64,000 nucleotides of DNA from Shewanella olleyana (GTDB lineage Bacteria > Pseudomonadota > Gammaproteobacteria > Enterobacterales > Shewanellaceae). Position numbers and translations under genes: made by a program. The stretch is taken from assembly GCF_023283825.1 (NCBI RefSeq), contig NZ_JAKILD010000016.1:58331-122330 (forward strand), read 5' to 3'. Each line of letters begins with the position of its first letter. Within the stretch, counting starts at the first letter, position 1. Shown here piece after piece: positions 42,760-52,500 of the stretch. The notes under the pieces are model-generated. The model was not told where the DNA came from. It did no database searches and saw only the letters and a program-made list of their open reading frames with translations.

Positions 42760-43947
42760 GTGAGATACAGTCAAATTGCTTTTATTTTATTATGTTTTTA
42801 CGCAAGTAGCTCATTTGGTTTAGAAGTCATTTCTAGTAGTGAAACTCAAAAACTACAAGAAATTGAGCAAAAATATAATATTGATAGTTTACTTATTTCT
42901 GCGAACGATAAGTTGTCGACTCATAAGAAAAATGAATCTGATTATCATGCACTGAGCGTCGAAATTAAGAGTAAGCAAACTGAGTATGAGCATTTAGTCT
43001 CTAAGTTGCCGACCAGAATTTTATCTCGATCTAACCTCAATTCTTTTTATAAAGAACTCGAAACATTAGTCCTTAAAATTGATCAGCTTGAAACCAAATA
43101 TGATATCGATGGCAAATCTCTTAAAAGAGAATATAAATCTATCATGGCTGAATACGATGTTATCAATAACACTCGTACCAATAAGGATGAACAATTAGCT
43201 GCACTTAAAAGTGAAATAACTAAACGTGTCATCGCCGATGTGTCTAAGCCTGATACGGTTCAATCTGTTGATTTAGACGGTTCGACATTATGTTCTAAGT
43301 TTCAATCAATTAATGATTGTTTAAAAGATTCAGAAAGCTATATCGTTACCAACACAATTAAAACTGACCCCTTTTTAAATGAACGCAGCGTGCTTTTATC
43401 ATACGATGTTATTGATGCCAGCATGAACATGAGCGGTAATTTAAACTACAAGATTAAAATGGCTTTTAAACCATCTTATAACAGTAAAATTGATTCATTA
43501 ATTAATGAGCAATTAGGACTTAAATCAGCCATGATTACCTTAGTGAGTAATGTCGCTGCTGACTGGTTTATTGATGGCGTAAAAATTGGTACGGGTCGCG
43601 AGCTGTTTCATGAAGTTCCACTGGGTCAACATGGTATTTTAGCTTCTTATCATTCAGAAGATAAATCGAGTGTTGAGTTTATTCAGGGCAACGGCGTCTT
43701 CAGTTATAACTTCAATAACACAGCCCAAAATAACGATATGGTCACCTTACCTAAGAGTGAACATAAAAAACAAACAATGAAAATGAAGCCAAAACCAACG
43801 GATATGCTAAACAGCAATGTTAAAGCTTCAACCAATAAACCTAAAAAAAGTATGCAAGATAAAGGTTACGAGTACTTTATGGGGATTGAACCTGCAACAA
43901 CCGAGCAAGAAGAAAGCTTTGATTCTAGCCCGTCAGCTAAGCTTTAA
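42760..43947 (+). CDS. Secreted coiled-coil protein with PEGA-like C-terminal segment, function unknown
   Basis: The 395-residue protein has a clean signal peptide (RYSQIAFILLCFYASSSFG, cleavage before LEV), a helical charged region (about 25-165) likely to form coiled coils, a beta-rich middle with two cysteines (LCSKFQSINDCL), and near 275-330 a PEGA-like segment (ITLVSNVAADWFIDGVKIG...VPLGQHGILASY). The tail is Lys/Pro-rich. The GTG at 42760 has GGAGA five bases upstream; an ATG at 42748 is the alternative. PEGA segments usually occur in surface or periplasmic proteins. I do not recognise the family. A terminator follows directly. Confidence 0.75.
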   Translation: MRYSQIAFILLCFYASSSFGLEVISSSETQKLQEIEQKYNIDSLLISANDKLSTHKKNESDYHALSVEIKSKQTEYEHLVSKLPTRILSRSNLNSFYKELETLVLKIDQLETKYDIDGKSLKREYKSIMAEYDVINNTRTNKDEQLAALKSEITKRVIADVSKPDTVQSVDLDGSTLCSKFQSINDCLKDSESYIVTNTIKTDPFLNERSVLLSYDVIDASMNMSGNLNYKIKMAFKPSYNSKIDSLINEQLGLKSAMITLVSNVAADWFIDGVKIGTGRELFHEVPLGQHGILASYHSEDKSSVEFIQGNGVFSYNFNNTAQNNDMVTLPKSEHKKQTMKMKPKPTDMLNSNVKASTNKPKKSMQDKGYEYFMGIEPATTEQEESFDSSPSAKL

Positions 43948-43983
43948 AGTGATTTTTAGTATTTAGTTCTGCAGAACAATTTT

Positions 43984-44018
43984 AGCCACCTCCAACTATG
44001 AGTATGAGGTGGCTTTTT
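43984..44018 (+). terminator. Terminator after the secreted coiled-coil protein
   Basis: A 9-bp stem (AGCCACCTC / GAGGTGGCT) with a 13-base loop runs into TTTTT. The family A repeat starts two bases later. Confidence 0.88.
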
Positions 44019-44020
44019 AA

Positions 44021-44286
44021 TATACCCAAACAACCTGAAGATGCTCGATTTCAGCAAGAATTTACACGCGTTTAGGCAAGGCATTGATTGCGGGTAATGG
44101 TTATTCCCTTTTCAAAATCAATAACGCAGCATAAACGCGTGTAAAACTTGCCCTCAGGGAGTTTCACCGTGTTCCCACTACGTTGTTGCGCTAATTTATA
44201 AGGTACCTACATTACCGCATTAACGCGCCTAGTATTGAAAACACGGTGAAGCTCTGAAACACGTATCTTCAAGTAGTTTGGGTATA
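44021..44286. repeat. 266-bp MITE-like repeat, family A, copy 2
   Basis: The copy has the same length and orientation as the one at 4034-4299 and differs at about three positions (near element positions 13, 49 and 253). Ends are TATACCCAAACAACCTGAAG and CTTCAAGTAGTTTGGGTATA. Here the inner arms TTTACACGCGTTTA and TAAACGCGTGTAAA are perfectly complementary, whereas copy 1 has one mismatch. It lies directly behind a terminator and 240 bp before the RND efflux genes. Confidence 0.9.
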
Positions 44287-44525
44287 TGCATTAAACATCA
44301 ACATTTAATTCAAGTCACAAAACCCTTGCTTTGTAATCAAATAGTAATAACTGAGATCATTTAACACCACTTGCGATCATATACATAAACACTTTTGTTA
44401 TCAGTATGTTTGGTTACAATCTTATCTGCTTTGCTTTACATTCCTTTACTCTTATATGCCTTTTTTTGATTAAAATAGTCCGCAATTCAACAATCGGTCT
44501 GTTGTTCTTTCTTAGAGTTCATAAA

Positions 44526-45674
44526 ATGAAAAAATTGGCATTTCTTATCATATTAAGCAGTATTATCGCTGCAGTTGTGTCTTTTAGTGGTTTATCCCAA
44601 GCAGATAAAGCCAAACCTCATGCAAAGGGGAAACCACAAAAAACAATTCCTGTCGTTACAGGCATTGTCGATCAGCATGAACTGTCTCAGTCACTATCCC
44701 TTATCGGCAAACTTGATGCAGAGCAATCTGTTTACATATCTTCTCAAGTCGCAGGCCAAATCAGTGAGATTTTAATTAAACCAGATCAAGATATTCAAGC
44801 TGGCCAAGTTATCGTTCAACTTGATGACGCTAAAGCTAAAGCGACAACCGCAGAAGCAGCAGCCTTCCTTGCCGATGAGAAACGCAAGCTCAAAGAATTC
44901 CTTAAACTAATTTCAAGCAATGCCATCACCCAGACAGAAATTGATGCGCAACGCGCCAGCGTTGATATGGCTGCAGCACGACTTGCAGCAGCTCAAGCGG
45001 ATTTAGATTATCACTCACTCAATGCTCCTTTTACGGGGTCAGCAGGATTAATTGATTTCAGCGTAGGCAAAATGATTTCTGTGGGCACTGAGTTATTGTC
45101 TTTCGACGATCTCTCAACCATGAGACTCGATTTACAAGTGCCAGAACATTACTTGTCATTACTTTCAAATGGTATGAAAGTTTCAGCACAAAGTCGTGCA
45201 TGGCCATCTCAAGAGTTTAATGGTGAAATCATTGCCATTGACTCACGTATTAACCAAGACACGTTAAACTTACGTGTACGAGTACAGTTTGCTAACCCTG
45301 ACAATAAATTAAAACCAGGCATGATGATGGCGGCAACGCTTAACTTCCCTGCGGTATCTGAACCAGTGATCCCAGTGCAGGCTATCGAGTACTCTGGCAC
45401 TAAACGCTTTGTTTATCTTGTTGATAGCAATAAGATTGCTAATCGCACCGAAGTCATCTTAGGTGCTCGCATTGATAATGAGGTGTTAATTTCTGAAGGT
45501 TTAAATATTGGCGACAACGTTGTAGTGCAAGGACTAGTCAATATGCGTGATGGTGTATCTGTTGATGTGCTAGAAAAACAGGGAGCAGATTCACGTTTAG
45601 CCCATGAAGATTCAGAACCAAAACTGAATGAGCCCATTACGACACCAACTAACGCTCAGCTGGAGAAAAGTTAA
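44526..45674 (+). CDS. RND efflux periplasmic adaptor (membrane fusion protein)
   Basis: The 382-residue protein has an N-terminal membrane/signal segment (KKLAFLIILSSIIAAVVSF), a lipoyl-like half (GQISEILIKPDQDIQAGQVIVQLDD), a helical hairpin (about 100-150, AEAAAFLADEKRKLKEF), a second lipoyl half (APFTGSAGLIDFSVGKMIS), and beta-barrel and membrane-proximal domains (GMMMAATLNFP; VVVQGLVNMRDGVSV). It links the inner-membrane pump to an outer-membrane channel. The ATG at 44526 begins the signal; the frame is open further upstream through unlikely sequence. Its stop overlaps the next start (TAATG). Confidence 0.93.
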   Translation: MKKLAFLIILSSIIAAVVSFSGLSQADKAKPHAKGKPQKTIPVVTGIVDQHELSQSLSLIGKLDAEQSVYISSQVAGQISEILIKPDQDIQAGQVIVQLDDAKAKATTAEAAAFLADEKRKLKEFLKLISSNAITQTEIDAQRASVDMAAARLAAAQADLDYHSLNAPFTGSAGLIDFSVGKMISVGTELLSFDDLSTMRLDLQVPEHYLSLLSNGMKVSAQSRAWPSQEFNGEIIAIDSRINQDTLNLRVRVQFANPDNKLKPGMMMAATLNFPAVSEPVIPVQAIEYSGTKRFVYLVDSNKIANRTEVILGARIDNEVLISEGLNIGDNVVVQGLVNMRDGVSVDVLEKQGADSRLAHEDSEPKLNEPITTPTNAQLEKS

Positions 45675-48600
45675 TGTGGCTCTCTGATGTGTCTGTAAAA
45701 AGACCTGTTGTCGCGATTGTATTAAGTTTATTACTTGGCGTATTTGGTCTCGTTTCGCTGTCAAAGTTGTCAGTAAGAGAAATGCCTGACGTTGAAAAAC
45801 CTGTTGTTACCGTCATGACGACCTATAGTGGCGCATCTGCCACGATTATGGAAAGCCAGATCACCACAACCATCGAAGATGAACTGACTGGGATCAGTGG
45901 TATTGATGAAATTCAGTCTGTTACCCGAAACGGTATGTCACAAATCACAGTGACCTTCTTATTAGGTTGGGATTTAACAGAAGGTGTTAGTGATGTTCGT
46001 GATGCGGTAGCACGTGCTCAACGTCGCCTTCCAGATGAAGCTGACGATCCTGTTGTATCGAAAGATAATGGTTCAGGTGAGCCATCAATCTATGTCAATT
46101 TAAGCTCCTCGATGATGGATCGAACTCAGCTTACTGATTACTCCCAACGCGTACTTGAAGATCGCTTTAACTTAATCACTGGCGTAAGCTCTATCTCGCT
46201 ATCAGGTGGCTTATATAAAGTCATGTACGTTCAGTTAAAACCAGAGCTAATGGCAGGTCGAAATGTATCGGCCAATGATATTGTGTCAGCGCTCAAAACT
46301 GAAAATGTTGAAACGCCAGGTGGCGAAGTACGTAATGACACGACAGTAATGACCGTCAGAACGGCTAGACTGTACAATAATCCTGATGATTTTGATTATT
46401 TAGTGGTCCGCACAGCAGATGACGGAACTCCTATTTACCTAAAAGATGTCGCAGACGTGTTTATTGGTGCTGAAAACGAGAATTCGACCTTTAAAAGTAA
46501 CGGTGTCCCCAATATCAGTTTAGGCATTGTTGCTCAGTCTGATGCTAATCCGCTTGATGTGGCTAAATTAGTTCACCAAGAAGTCGATAGAATTCAAGAG
46601 TTCTTGCCTGAAGGCACCGCATTAGTCGTTGACTATGACTCTACGATTTTTATTTCTCGCTCGATAGATGAGGTATATAACACCCTAATTATTACGGCGA
46701 TTTTAGTAATTTTGGTGCTGTACATATTCATCGGACAAGTGCGCGCCACGCTCATTCCAGCTGTCACTGTGCCAGTGTCTCTGATTTCAGCGTTTATTGC
46801 CGCCAATACGTTTGGTTTCTCCATTAATTTACTGACATTAATGGCGCTGATCCTATCCATTGGCTTGGTAGTGGATGATGCCATCGTGGTGGTAGAGAAT
46901 ATATTTCACCACATTGAAAAAGGTGAGCCGCCGATTCTTGCAGCCTACAAAGGTGCCCGTGAAGTTGGTTTTGCTGTTATGGCAACCACTGCGGTATTGG
47001 TGATGGTATTTTTACCCATTTCCTTTATGGAAGGTATGGTCGGCCTACTTTTTACAGAGTTTTCAGTAATGCTCGCGGTGTCGGTTTTGTTCTCCTCTCT
47101 CATTGCTTTGACATTAACGCCAGTTCTGGGCAGTAAATTACTTAAAGCCAATGTAAAGCCGAATCGCTTTAACCTTTGGGTTGATAGCATATTCGATAAG
47201 CTTGAACAGCAATATCGCCGTGTCGTTTCAAAAGCGGTTCAATATCGTGTTGCAGCCCCTGTTGTCATTATTGCTTGTCTTGTAGGTAGTGGCTGGTTAT
47301 TGAACCAAGTTCCAGCTCAATTGGCGCCGCAAGAAGACCGTGGAGTCATTTTTGCCTTTATCAAAGGCGCCGAAGGGACAAGTTATAACCGCATGTCGGC
47401 TAACATGGATATTGTAGAACAGCGTTTAATGCCTATGTTAGGCAATGGGGTGTTCAAATCATTCAGTACACAAGCCCCAGCTTTTGGTGGCCGAGCTGGT
47501 GACCAAACCGGTTTTGTGATTATTCAACTTGAGGAATGGAAAGATCGTGACATCAATGCGCAACAAGCACTGGGAGTTGTAGCTAAAGCGCTTGAAGGTA
47601 TTCCCGATGTCATGGTCCGCCCAATGCTACCCGGCTTTAGAGGAAAATCGAGTGAACCGGTGCAATTTGTGCTTGGAGGCTCTGATTACAATGAACTATT
47701 TGACTGGGCACAAAAGCTGCAACTTGAAGCTGATTCAAGCCCTATTTTAGAAGGTGCAGATCTCGATTACGCAGAAACCACGCCTGAGTTACTTGTGTCG
47801 GTAGATCGCGAGCGAGCAGCAGAGCTTGGTGTCAGTGTCACTGAGGTTTCTGACACTTTAGAAATCATGTTAGGTGGCCGCAGTGAAACCACCTTTATCG
47901 AACGTGGTGAAGAATACGATGTATATTTGCGCGGCGATGAAAACAGCTTCAATAGTGTTGCCGATTTAAGCCAGATATATATGCGTACATCTACAGGTAA
48001 ACTGATTACCTTAGATACGATTACTAAGATTGATGAAGTCGCCTCAGCGCAGAAGTTAAGTCATCTTAACAAACAAAAGTCGATCACCTTAAAAGCGAAC
48101 TTAGGCGCTGGGTATACATTAGGTGATGCGTTAGATTTCCTTGATGCTAAAGCCATCGAGATGCTGCCGAGTGACATCACAGTTTCTTACACTGGTGAGT
48201 CAAAAGACTTTAAAGAAAACCAAAGCAGTATTTTTATTGTATTTGGTTTAGCTTTATTAGTGGCTTATTTAGTACTAGCCGCTCAATTTGAGAGTTTCAT
48301 AAACCCGCTAGTTGTCATGTTTACCGTACCAATGGGAATATTTGGTGGCTTCTTAGGCCTATACCTAACCGGCCAAGGGCTGAACATTTATAGTCAGATT
48401 GGTATGATCATGCTAATTGGTATGGTAACTAAAAATGGTATTTTGATTGTAGAATTTGCCAACCAGTTACGTGACAAAGGCCTTGAGTTAGAACAAGCCA
48501 TTGTTGATGCTTCAGCAAGACGCTTAAGACCTATTCTAATGACGGCATTTACCACGTTAATTGGTGCAATTCCATTAATCATGTCATCGGGTGCAGGCTC

Positions 48601-48778
48601 TGAAAGTCGAATAGCTGTTGGTACAGTAGTGTTCTTTGGAATGGCATTTGCTACTCTAGTGACCCTACTAGTGATCCCGGCCATGTATAGGCTGATATCT
48701 GGTACCACTAAATCTCCAGGCTTTGTTGAACAACAACTTAATGAAGCTATTGAGATGCAAAAACAAAAAAGCGCTTAA
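45674..48778 (+). CDS. RND efflux pump, HAE-1 family inner-membrane permease
   Basis: The 1034-residue permease has the AcrB layout: 12 membrane helices and two large periplasmic loops. Helix 4 has the proton-relay pair in SIGLVVDDAIVVVENIFHH, and helix 10/11 carries GMVTKNGILIVEFANQLRD with the relay lysine. The start SDVSVKRPVVAIVLSLLL and the ending MYRLISGTT are typical. It is a proton-driven exporter of drugs or amphiphiles; the substrate is unknown. It is coupled to the adaptor gene by a 1-base overlap. No TolC-like channel or regulator gene is adjacent. Confidence 0.94.
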   Translation: MWLSDVSVKRPVVAIVLSLLLGVFGLVSLSKLSVREMPDVEKPVVTVMTTYSGASATIMESQITTTIEDELTGISGIDEIQSVTRNGMSQITVTFLLGWDLTEGVSDVRDAVARAQRRLPDEADDPVVSKDNGSGEPSIYVNLSSSMMDRTQLTDYSQRVLEDRFNLITGVSSISLSGGLYKVMYVQLKPELMAGRNVSANDIVSALKTENVETPGGEVRNDTTVMTVRTARLYNNPDDFDYLVVRTADDGTPIYLKDVADVFIGAENENSTFKSNGVPNISLGIVAQSDANPLDVAKLVHQEVDRIQEFLPEGTALVVDYDSTIFISRSIDEVYNTLIITAILVILVLYIFIGQVRATLIPAVTVPVSLISAFIAANTFGFSINLLTLMALILSIGLVVDDAIVVVENIFHHIEKGEPPILAAYKGAREVGFAVMATTAVLVMVFLPISFMEGMVGLLFTEFSVMLAVSVLFSSLIALTLTPVLGSKLLKANVKPNRFNLWVDSIFDKLEQQYRRVVSKAVQYRVAAPVVIIACLVGSGWLLNQVPAQLAPQEDRGVIFAFIKGAEGTSYNRMSANMDIVEQRLMPMLGNGVFKSFSTQAPAFGGRAGDQTGFVIIQLEEWKDRDINAQQALGVVAKALEGIPDVMVRPMLPGFRGKSSEPVQFVLGGSDYNELFDWAQKLQLEADSSPILEGADLDYAETTPELLVSVDRERAAELGVSVTEVSDTLEIMLGGRSETTFIERGEEYDVYLRGDENSFNSVADLSQIYMRTSTGKLITLDTITKIDEVASAQKLSHLNKQKSITLKANLGAGYTLGDALDFLDAKAIEMLPSDITVSYTGESKDFKENQSSIFIVFGLALLVAYLVLAAQFESFINPLVVMFTVPMGIFGGFLGLYLTGQGLNIYSQIGMIMLIGMVTKNGILIVEFANQLRDKGLELEQAIVDASARRLRPILMTAFTTLIGAIPLIMSSGAGSESRIAVGTVVFFGMAFATLVTLLVIPAMYRLISGTTKSPGFVEQQLNEAIEMQKQKSA

Positions 48779-48804
48779 GCTTAAATGACTAAACAGGTGT
48801 AATA

Positions 48805-49278
48805 ATGGAAAAAGTAGCAGTATTTGTTGATGTACAAAACATTTATTACACCTGTAAACAGGCTTATGGACGCTCTTTTAATTACCGTGCGTTGTTTAAA
48901 CAATTATCTAAAGATGCGCATATTGAACATGCTTTTGCTTATGCGATTGCTCCCGCCGACGATGGCCAAGTTAAGTTTCAAGATGCGCTTAGGCATATTG
49001 GTTTTGACGTCAAGCTAAAACCTTACATCCAACGCAGTGATGGCAGTGCAAAAGGCGACTGGGATGTCGGTATTACGATTGATGTTTTAGATTATGCAGA
49101 ACACGTCGATAAAGTGATATTGCTTTCGGGCGATGGGGACTTTGATTTATTAATGGCTAAAGTAGCGCAGAAATATGGATGTGATACTCAAGTCATTAGT
49201 GTTTCAAGCTTAACAGCTAAGTCTTTACTTGATGTGGTCGGCAGTCATTTACCCATCGAATCTAATCTTTTATTGTAA
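48805..49278 (+). CDS. NYN-domain (LabA/DUF88-like) protein
   Basis: The 157-residue protein is a single PIN-like NYN domain. Acidic residues of the predicted nuclease site are seen in VAVFVDVQNIYY, KGDWDVGITIDVLDYA and ILLSGDGDFDLLMAKV. Members are predicted RNases or nucleotide-binding proteins; most are uncharacterised. It begins 26 bp after the RND permease and may be in its transcript, though no functional link is known. Confidence 0.88.
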   Translation: MEKVAVFVDVQNIYYTCKQAYGRSFNYRALFKQLSKDAHIEHAFAYAIAPADDGQVKFQDALRHIGFDVKLKPYIQRSDGSAKGDWDVGITIDVLDYAEHVDKVILLSGDGDFDLLMAKVAQKYGCDTQVISVSSLTAKSLLDVVGSHLPIESNLLL

Positions 49279-49522
49279 TCTTACAAGTCACCATTCGATT
49301 ACATTTTATTGGCCAGCCATTGAGTTTAATTAAGCTTAATATCTTAAGTAACAATCAAACGTCACCAAGATCAAACAGAGATAAAAAAACCTCAAAAACA
49401 TATGTTAACAACAAGTTAACCAGAGAGTTCAAACAAGCTTCTCTTTCAGATTTGATTCCATAGGGCATCTTTTTATGTAACAATTACGTTATAGATGTCA
49501 TTTTTGAATAGCAGAGAAGTTG

Positions 49523-52500
49523 ATGTTTCAGCGGGCAAAAAACCTACAGTGTATTGTCATTGCTATTTGTTTCTATTTAAGTTCAATTACCCTATCGTAT
49601 TCTGAGCAGTTTCAACTTGAAACGCTAAATGTGAGTGATGGCTTACTCTCCTCCAGTATCACCACTATTTATCAAGAACGAAATGGTTATATTTGGTTTG
49701 GCACAGACAGTGGCGCCAGCCGATTTGATGGCATTGATTTCATCCACTTCCAATTTTCACCCAATGAAAAAAATCATATTTCTAATAACTATGTTACCGA
49801 TATTTTTGAAGATACTAGTGGTAATATTTGGATAGCCACAGAAGATGGACTCAATCAGCTGACTCCTGAGAATGAAATGTTGCAGCATAATGTGCTTAAC
49901 AGTAAAAAAGGGCTGGGTTCGAGTTGGATAACGAATGTATTCGAAGATGAATCGAATAACATTTGGTTTGGAACTGGATCAGGTATTAGTTTGTATGACC
50001 CAGCGACAAAAACCTTTCAAGCATTCTTTCTTTTCGATGAAGATGGCCAGCGTTACGAAACATCCACTTCCAGTATTTTTTCAGATTATAACGGGACGAT
50101 TTGGACCGCCACTGATTTTGGGCTCGCCACAATCAATATAGATACACAAAGGTTAGTGCCAGTAAAATCCAATAATCCTGATACCAATAGGATCTTAACC
50201 AGTTCAATCAATACCGTAGAAGTCGTGTCTGACGAACAAGTATGGCTAGGAACCTATCAACAAGGCTTGGTTGATTTTAATCCAAAGACCCTGGAAGTGG
50301 TTATTTATAAAATAGATCCCAACAACCCATCTGTTGATCAACTAGCATCTAATAACGTGAATGATATTAGCCTTGAAGACAGTAATACCCTTTGGCTTGC
50401 TCATGATAAAGGTGCGACAAAAATAACCTTAGATACGATGAGTTATACTCATTTGCAGCATCAAGATTATAACGACCACTCCATTGCAGACAATCGAGTT
50501 AATGAGCTGCAGTTTGATCAATCTGGTGGGATTTGGTTTGCAACAGCCCATGGAGCATCCTATTACTCCCCCTTTAAGCATGGCACTCGAATTTTTAAAC
50601 CTCATCCATACACACCTGAACTTTCTAGCTCCTTTACGTACTGGGTTGATACTGATGAAAATAAAAGTATCTGGGTAACTACATCAGAAAAAATCAATCT
50701 AATAAACGATAAAACCGAAGCAATAAAACTTAATCCAATTGAAAACTTCGCAGTTAATTCACCTTATAGCGCAATCTTAGATGATAACGAAAATCTGTGG
50801 ATTTCCAGTGCTGATGGCTTGTCTTCTTATAACCTCGTCAGTAAAAAAATACACCATTATAGTAATAAGCAAGGTAATCCATACAATTTTCCAAACAGTT
50901 TGTTTTACCTCGCTTTACCAGATAAAAATGGCGATATTTGGATCACTGGTTACCTGGATATTGGACTGATGTTATTTAACCCTGAGCAAGGGATAAAGCA
51001 GCACTTGCTTACAGAGTACGATTATTCCTACGCTGCCGGTGGTAACTATACCTTTGATATGAAATTCATCCATAATGGTGAATTATGGCTTGCGACCACT
51101 AATGCTATTTACCGAGTAAATCCAGAGACATATGAAGTCAAACACCTTTCTCTTGGCACTGATATTGAAAACATAAGAACCGTTAAGCTATATCAAGATG
51201 AACATGATGATATTTGGGTAGCGACCCAAGGTTTAGGTCTTGCACGAATAAGATTGGGTGACATATGGGAAGAGCCAACTGAGATAAAATACTTTAATAA
51301 AGCACATGGCTTTACCTCTAATACACTTAGAGGTGTTACTGGTAACGGGGATGGCTTTGTTTGGGTAACCTCGCAATCTAAATTTGCTAAAATGAATACC
51401 CGCACCTTTGAAGTAACTCAATACCCTAGTGCGATTAATGAAAAAAATAGCTCCTTCACAGACTCTGCTATAGCGATGAACGGTGACAACTTATATTTGG
51501 GTTCTAACGATGGCCTTTATAAAATTGATACTAACGTCATCGCAAGTAATGTGTTTAAGCCTAAAGTCCATATCACCTCTGCATTAATCGCCAATGAGCA
51601 ATTAATTGGCCCTAACAGCAACCAAAAAGTCGATGAAGTTCAATTAGATTATGAACAGAATATTGTGCAATTTTCTTTTGCGTCAATGGACTTTACTGCA
51701 CCAGAGAAAAACCTCTATAGATACCGATTAAATGGTTTCGACGATAAATGGGTCTATGCAGGTAATAACACTTCCGCCACTTATACCAACCTTAATGCAG
51801 GTAAGTATTCTTTTATTGCCCAAGGCAGTAACAGTGATGGGCGCTGGAGTCCTCATGTGGCTAAGTTTGAGTTTGAAGTTAAACAAGCATGGTGGATCTA
51901 CGCCATTATTACCTTGATGGCTACCTGTACTTTATTGATCGTTTTATACCTTTTTACTCGCTACCAAAAAATTACCGAACTCAGTAACCGAGCAAACTAC
52001 GATAGCCTAACAGGACTTTCAAATCGATTTCGTTTTAACTCAAAGCTTGAACTAGCTGTGACAAATGTACAGAACCCAGTTGCAATTGTTTTCATGGACT
52101 TAGATTATTTCAAAGAGGTCAATGACACTATGGGTCACGACATTGGCGATGAACTCATTATTGAAGTCAGCAAAAGGTTATCAAACACCCTCAACAAAGA
52201 TGACTTGCTGGCAAGGTTAGGAGGTGATGAATTTGCCATTATCATTCAACATCCTGGTAGCCAAGAAAAGCTCATTAATGTTATCGAGCAAATTCGCACC
52301 TGTATTAATACCGGTTATCAGATCAAAGCTCACTGGATTACCAGCTCAGCCAGTATCGGCGTTGCCTGCTTCCCGGAGGATGGTCGCGACTCTAAGACTT
52401 TACTCAAACATGCCGACACAGCTATGTATGCAGCAAAACATGCAGGCCGAAATGGCGCTTACTTTTTCAATGAATCGTTATCGCAAGCGTTACTTGAAAA

